Assembly: GCA_009733575.1 (NCBI GenBank) | Contig: ML769715.1 | Location: 1-64,000, forward strand | Direction: 5' to 3' | DNA: 64,000 nucleotides | From: Gymnopus androsaceus JB14 | Lineage: Eukaryota > Basidiomycota > Agaricomycetes > Agaricales > Omphalotaceae | Part shown: positions 59,899 through 64,000 of the stretch, piece by piece | How positions within the stretch are numbered: position 1 is the first letter of the stretch | Layout: each line of letters begins with the position of its first letter | Made by a program: the position numbers and the translations under genes | The notes under the pieces: generated by a model | The model's database searches: none | Told to the model about the DNA's origin: nothing | The model's input: only the letters and a program-made list of their open reading frames with translations

Positions 59899-61371
59899 CT
59901 AATCCCTACGTTTCGCAAACGCTTGAGGACACAACCTCTTTTCTTTTCTTCTGGCACGCCTCTTTGCGTAATCCGAAGTCCTTGCGTAAGCTTTGGCCTG
60001 TTCAGCCAATTGTCTACATTTTCTAAGCCCAGTTATGGCCGTACCCGAGTTCCAGAGTTCTGTTAGCTGCTCGATCGTTTTCAATGAAAGATGAGCTTCG
60101 ATGTGCAGTGAGAGAAGACGCTGACCGGGAAGCGTATCCCTACTCATTTTTCGTGTAATCATCCGAATCAAACCAGCTTCATCGGTCGTATTTCGAAATT
60201 TAATACTCAGATGTTGTAATCTGGGTTTCGTTTGCAGAACAAAAAATCCTCGTTTGGGCATGTCGAGCACAAGTTCAAGATCTAGTTTAGCGACTCGGAT
60301 CGATCCGAGGACCTTGAATAGCAGCCTGTCCTCGACATGGACCCATCGAAGACGGGCTTCGTGCAGAGATGGAAGAGTATTTATTGACTGTGCATCCGCA
60401 GTGTCGAATATTGCACAGTCGGAATATAGTTCCTTGACATTTGGTGCATGAAGAAGAGGTAGGAAGTGCGCCAAATTACAGTTTGTCAAGGCCAGCTTTT
60501 GGACGGTAAAATGCGAAAGAGGAGTGACTGGTGGAGTCCAATTTATGGAGCTACGGTCGTAGCCTTTAAGTGCACACTCGGAAATATTATCGCAACTCGC
60601 AAGAATGAGATAAAAATCTCGAGGATTACAGAATGAGATCGTTATGTTGGTGAGTTGAGACCAAGGCATATTGATAGGAGGGTCGCAGAGGATACTAGCT
60701 TTGAGCATTAGCGTACGTAATGCTGGTGCACTAGAAAAGCAAGGCAATAAAGCTGGAGCACCAGTTAAAATTGGATGAAGGTTTCGCGGAGTAGTATCCT
60801 GAAGCTCGAGTGATTTCAACAATGGAAGTGAGTCTAGATCATTCCGAATGCTATGGAAATCGCCAGGGAGTAGGTGGAGGGAGACGTTCTCCCAGTGTTC
60901 GGAATGCTCGCACAAAAGCTTCAGAATTGCAATAGGCACCTCGTCAGAACGAGATCCGCCTTGGTGCACATGAAATGATAAGGAAGCTGGGACAGAATGC
61001 TGCAAGTAGTCTCGTAAACGAGACTTGATGATTGAATTAATGTGTTTTCGGATGGAAGCATTGTTGTGAGAGGCCAGGAATATGTTGAGATAGACCGGAA
61101 AAGGTTTGATATTTAGAATTCCTTTCGATGTGGCTCGCCAATGTCGGCTGACAAAAAGCGCAGGGAACTCGTCTTGCTTTGGCGTAATGCTAGGACTAGC
61201 AGGGCCATCAAACCGCCGCGTCAACGACTCAGGCCTGGATAATGCCAAAATCGTTGATAAGATCTCAACTGGAAGCCGAGAGATGTAGCTCGAAGGACGG
61301 TCTTTCCCTCGAAGTTTGAAAAGTCTGGAGAAAAAGAACAGAAAACCATTCAAAAGGTTGAGTATGAACAT
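59899..61371 (-). CDS. F-box-like protein
   Basis: An intron-free 490-codon frame with ATG at 61371. A hydrophobic N-terminus (FILNLLNGFLFFFSRLF) precedes the F-box-like SYISRLPVEILSTILALS near residues 28-45, then FVSRHWRATSKGILNI, which is typical of basidiomycete F-box proteins. The rest has irregular leucine-rich spacing (LPLLKSLELQDTTP, ALRTLMLKASILC, VQKLALTNCNLAHFLPLL, VKELYSD), consistent with LRR-like substrate-binding repeats, and a basic C-terminus (RRARRKEKR). Such proteins recruit targets to SCF ubiquitin ligases, and mushrooms have large expanded families; the substrate is unknown. The frame is fully intact. The hydrophobic N-terminal segment could be a membrane anchor, unusual for this family; a start at a later Met is possible. 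Confidence 0.8.
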   Translation of the reverse strand: MFILNLLNGFLFFFSRLFKLRGKDRPSSYISRLPVEILSTILALSRPESLTRRFDGPASPSITPKQDEFPALFVSRHWRATSKGILNIKPFPVYLNIFLASHNNASIRKHINSIIKSRLRDYLQHSVPASLSFHVHQGGSRSDEVPIAILKLLCEHSEHWENVSLHLLPGDFHSIRNDLDSLPLLKSLELQDTTPRNLHPILTGAPALLPCFSSAPALRTLMLKASILCDPPINMPWSQLTNITISFCNPRDFYLILASCDNISECALKGYDRSSINWTPPVTPLSHFTVQKLALTNCNLAHFLPLLHAPNVKELYSDCAIFDTADAQSINTLPSLHEARLRWVHVEDRLLFKVLGSIRVAKLDLELVLDMPKRGFFVLQTKPRLQHLSIKFRNTTDEAGLIRMITRKMSRDTLPGQRLLSLHIEAHLSLKTIEQLTELWNSGTAITGLRKCRQLAEQAKAYARTSDYAKRRARRKEKRLCPQAFAKRRD

Positions 61372-63503
61372 GGATGTCGTTGAACAAGAAGCGACTGATG
61401 ACTGATTTCTATCAGGAAATTAGCGTCGCAGCTCAGGCAGTGTCCACATCGGTCGGAACATAACAGCAATACCAGAAACACATCTCTCTCAGGCCGTGCC
61501 ACTGACACTACTGCTGCGACTTCCACGTAGCTTCCACGTACGACGAAATTGAATTATCGACCATTAAGCTCTGATACGACTGTATCGAAGCGGTAAGCCT
61601 AAGAATCCGGGAAGGGTCGCCGCGTGCGGAAGGAGACCATAGTACTCATTGGATCTCTAGATGTTGCAATGATTTAAAAATGAAGAATCGAAGCCAAGCT
61701 GAAAAAAAGTTGAATATGTCTGCGGCTCTTTGCATCGATGACGATGGACCTCGGGCATGAAGCTAAAGCTTGAAAAGGTCAGACAGAGAACAAGAACGAC
61801 TTGCCAAGTAGAGACGTACAGAGTCTTCCCCTGAACCGAACGGTCTATAACCAACATAAATTCATGAAAAGTACACGACGACGGCAATAGCGTTTTCCCT
61901 ACTCCACCAAATGGAGCTGTACGTTTATGGCGGAGGATTTCCACTCAACCTCAACCTCAACGCGAGTATTTGAGCTTGGAGGCTACTTGGAGGTGATGGT
62001 CGATATCCGATAATCGATAACGATTCTCGAGCTTGAGACCGGAGAATCATGCCTTAGTAGATAGGAATGAAGGAAGATCATTGACCCGCACATCGGGATG
62101 AGCGACTGAATGTCATCGATGCAGATGGCCAGCGGTAGGACTGGACATTGTCAATTCGCGCGGCAGCATTCGGATATTGGGTGAGGGTCCCTGTATATCG
62201 ACCGTGTTTGTGGTAGATCCAAAAGCAGAAAAAAATATCAGCAAGGCTTCGGATTCGGGAAAGGCAGCAATAACGAACATGTATTCCCTCGCAGCGATCC
62301 ACGGAGAGTACTTCCCCATGACTACACGACGTAGCCTCGGATTCAGCTTCCTGAGGACAAACTCAAATGGCCCAGCTAAAGTGCAGGGTTGGAGCAGAGG
62401 TGGAGGCCAGAGCACATCTCAAACAATAAATTGCCGAATCAGAAGTGGGGAAGCGTCGCCAGCCAAACGTGAAGAACAGCCATAGGCATTGGACGGAAAT
62501 CCTGAAATGGTAAACTAGGGTAAGCTACCAAGAGCCTCTATAACCTGTCACCTGAATAGCGACATACAGTCTCCTTAAACCAATGATTTTTCTTGTTCGG
62601 AAACGCTCCTATTTGCACTTCAGGCATGCCAAACTGTTCCCGAGAGAATGGTGCTGCGCGAGTGGCGCGTATACAGCGTCTTCTTGTCAGAACGGCCACG
62701 AGCAGCTCGGGTTGCGTTGGCGACATCCAAGGGCTTGGTGGACGTGCATGCGTAACGGAATGGATCGGACCGGAAAAATGGCTGACGTTCGACACGTGAG
62801 CTTGCCCACTGACTCACTTTACGCGGCGCCCCGTTACCCCTCAAAGTACGTTCCATACCTACTTATTGAGGTAGCACATGTATTAATTCAGGACTAGCGC
62901 TATTTAGAGAATGAGAAATTGCGGAAAAAAACAAATTTACAACTTTGTTCTTCTCCGTTATACCTTGTGTGCAGTGGCAGTATACGAGACCGAGCATGCC
63001 AGTCCGTTGCTATCTCTCCATATTAGCGGTGTCTTTTACTTTCCCCTTGGCACTCCCACACATTGGTTATACTAGTTCAGTCAGTACACGCCATCCCCTG
63101 CTGCATCTGTCTTGAATCAATATCGAATGAATCGAAAGCTATCGATGGCAGATGAACGAGTTAGAACAGGCAGTCCAGGTTCAAGGTAGAGTGTTTGTTT
63201 GTAATTTTACGCATACATACCACCATTTTAGAGCCAAAGAGCCCGGCATGAATGGAGCAGCAAAGTTTCGTTTTTGTTTCTTAGTTCTCAAGCCCCGTTC
63301 CTTACGCACCTGTGATCGATCCTCTTTCCTTGCGCCCCGGTGTTCAACTCATGATGTTTTGCATTTCAGAAGTCGACTGATACTACAATCTAAGAAGACC
63401 TTCTGTCTTTCTAAACTTGAATTACAATTCCCAGCCCTCTTATTCATATCAGGACCTCGGTTCACTTAAAAGCCCATTCTCCAGTGATTGCTCCCCTCGC
63501 AGC
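61372..63503. other. Intergenic, no supported gene
   Basis: Open stretches on either strand near 61657-61944 and 62113-62485 have no family resemblance and lack clear splice context. The region just before 63504 should hold the promoter of the secreted-protein gene. Confidence 0.45.
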
Positions 63504-64000
63504 ATGCTGGTCTCAGCGATTCTCTACCTCTTGCTTCCGGCATTACAGGCGTCAGCCTTTGCTCTAGATCAAAATGCTGTTATTACTCGCGGCGAGAATA
63601 AACCCAATTCTACGACCACGTTGTTAGTCAACGCTATAGTCGGGAAGGAAAACATATCTTCTGTAGAATGTTGGGCGGTTGAACCGGGTTATCAAATCTC
63701 AGCTCAAGTGCGCCTATTTTTTTAAAAAAAAGCCGATGTTCCAGTGCTGTAATGCTGTATTCCTTGGGTTAGACTGGAAACAATGTCCTGCAGCTAGGAG
63801 ACTTGTCAAATGCTTCGTATAGTCTTTGGCCTAATAGTGGAGGTCCCATTGATCTCGGGTAGGATTTTGACTGGAATGTATGCAAAGCTTCAAACTCACA
63901 CCTATATGCTTTAGTTTTCACAATGCGCCTGCTATCCAGTGGGTCGTAATGCTCACTGGTAGTGCAAATATCACCTTTCCCAATGTGACTTCCAATCTTA
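63504..64000 (+). CDS. Secreted cupin-like hypothetical protein (3' partial)
   Basis: ATG 63504 gives a signal peptide MLVSAILYLLLPALQASAFA, chosen over an in-frame ATG at 63417 because the peptide then starts directly with the hydrophobic core. Exons 63504-63707, 63773-63858 and 63915 onward join in frame across 65- and 56-nt introns. The mature part shows VECWAVEPGYQISAQ, LQLGDLSNASYSLWPN and FHNAPAIQWVVMLTGSANIT. The HNAPxxQWVVxLxGxAxIT pattern occurs in small secreted basidiomycete proteins that probably fold like cupins; their function is unknown. The gene runs off the window. Confidence 0.75.

Overview
This window is nuclear DNA from a filamentous basidiomycete, most likely an Agaricomycete (mushroom-forming or wood/litter-decay fungus). 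The evidence is dense, very short introns (mostly 47-60 nt, GT..AG), bursts of small exons, and gene families typical of that class: a NACHT-ankyrin STAND protein, a WSC-domain copper radical oxidase of the glyoxal oxidase type, a Chs7-like chaperone, a Gti1/Pac2 (WOPR) regulator, an F-box-like protein and a multi-pass membrane protein family common in mushrooms. No bacterial-style operons, CRISPR arrays or phage genes are visible.

Layout. 1-3580 (-): NACHT + about 19 ankyrin repeats, 3' end cut by the window edge. 4573-5607: non-autonomous hAT-like element with an exact 8-bp target duplication. 5802-8042 (+): circularly permuted nucleolar GTPase of the nucleostemin/Nug1 family with several frame breaks. 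8164-8330: small foldback element. 8908-12809 (-): membrane GT2 polysaccharide-synthase-like protein. 12810-16782: nearly gene-free, with a striking hairpin. 16783-19165 (+): Kre6/Skn1-type GH16. 21567-22802 (+): single-pass membrane protein. 24111-27596 (+): FHA-coiled coil-tail anchor protein. 28470-28557: tRNA-like sequence. 29512-30726 (+): SH3 protein. 31373-32838 (-): multi-pass membrane protein. 33386-39230: repeat-rich block with nested elements. 39620-44819: partial tandem duplication carrying a dead 3' fragment and an intact copy of a Chs7-like gene, plus a tiny Cys-rich gene. 45494-50704 (-): WSC-copper radical oxidase. 50705-54812: gene-poor with a three-unit tandem repeat. 54813-56360 (+): Gti1/Pac2 regulator. 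56815-57589 (+): broken gene, weakly Tse2-like. 57831-59464: unrecognised coding fragments. 59899-61371 (-): F-box-like protein. 63504-64000 (+): secreted protein cut by the window edge.

Four genes concern the cell wall or its oxidative environment (GT2, GH16, Chs7-like, WSC-oxidase), but they are separated, differ in strand and need not form a functional cluster. Several otherwise well conserved genes carry small indels (the NUG1-like GTPase, the FHA protein, the WSC-oxidase, the last ankyrin repeat). Some lie in homopolymers or short tandem repeats and look like long-read consensus errors, while others look like real decay; the sequence alone cannot fully separate the two. All exon boundaries were placed by eye from splice signals and frame continuity.
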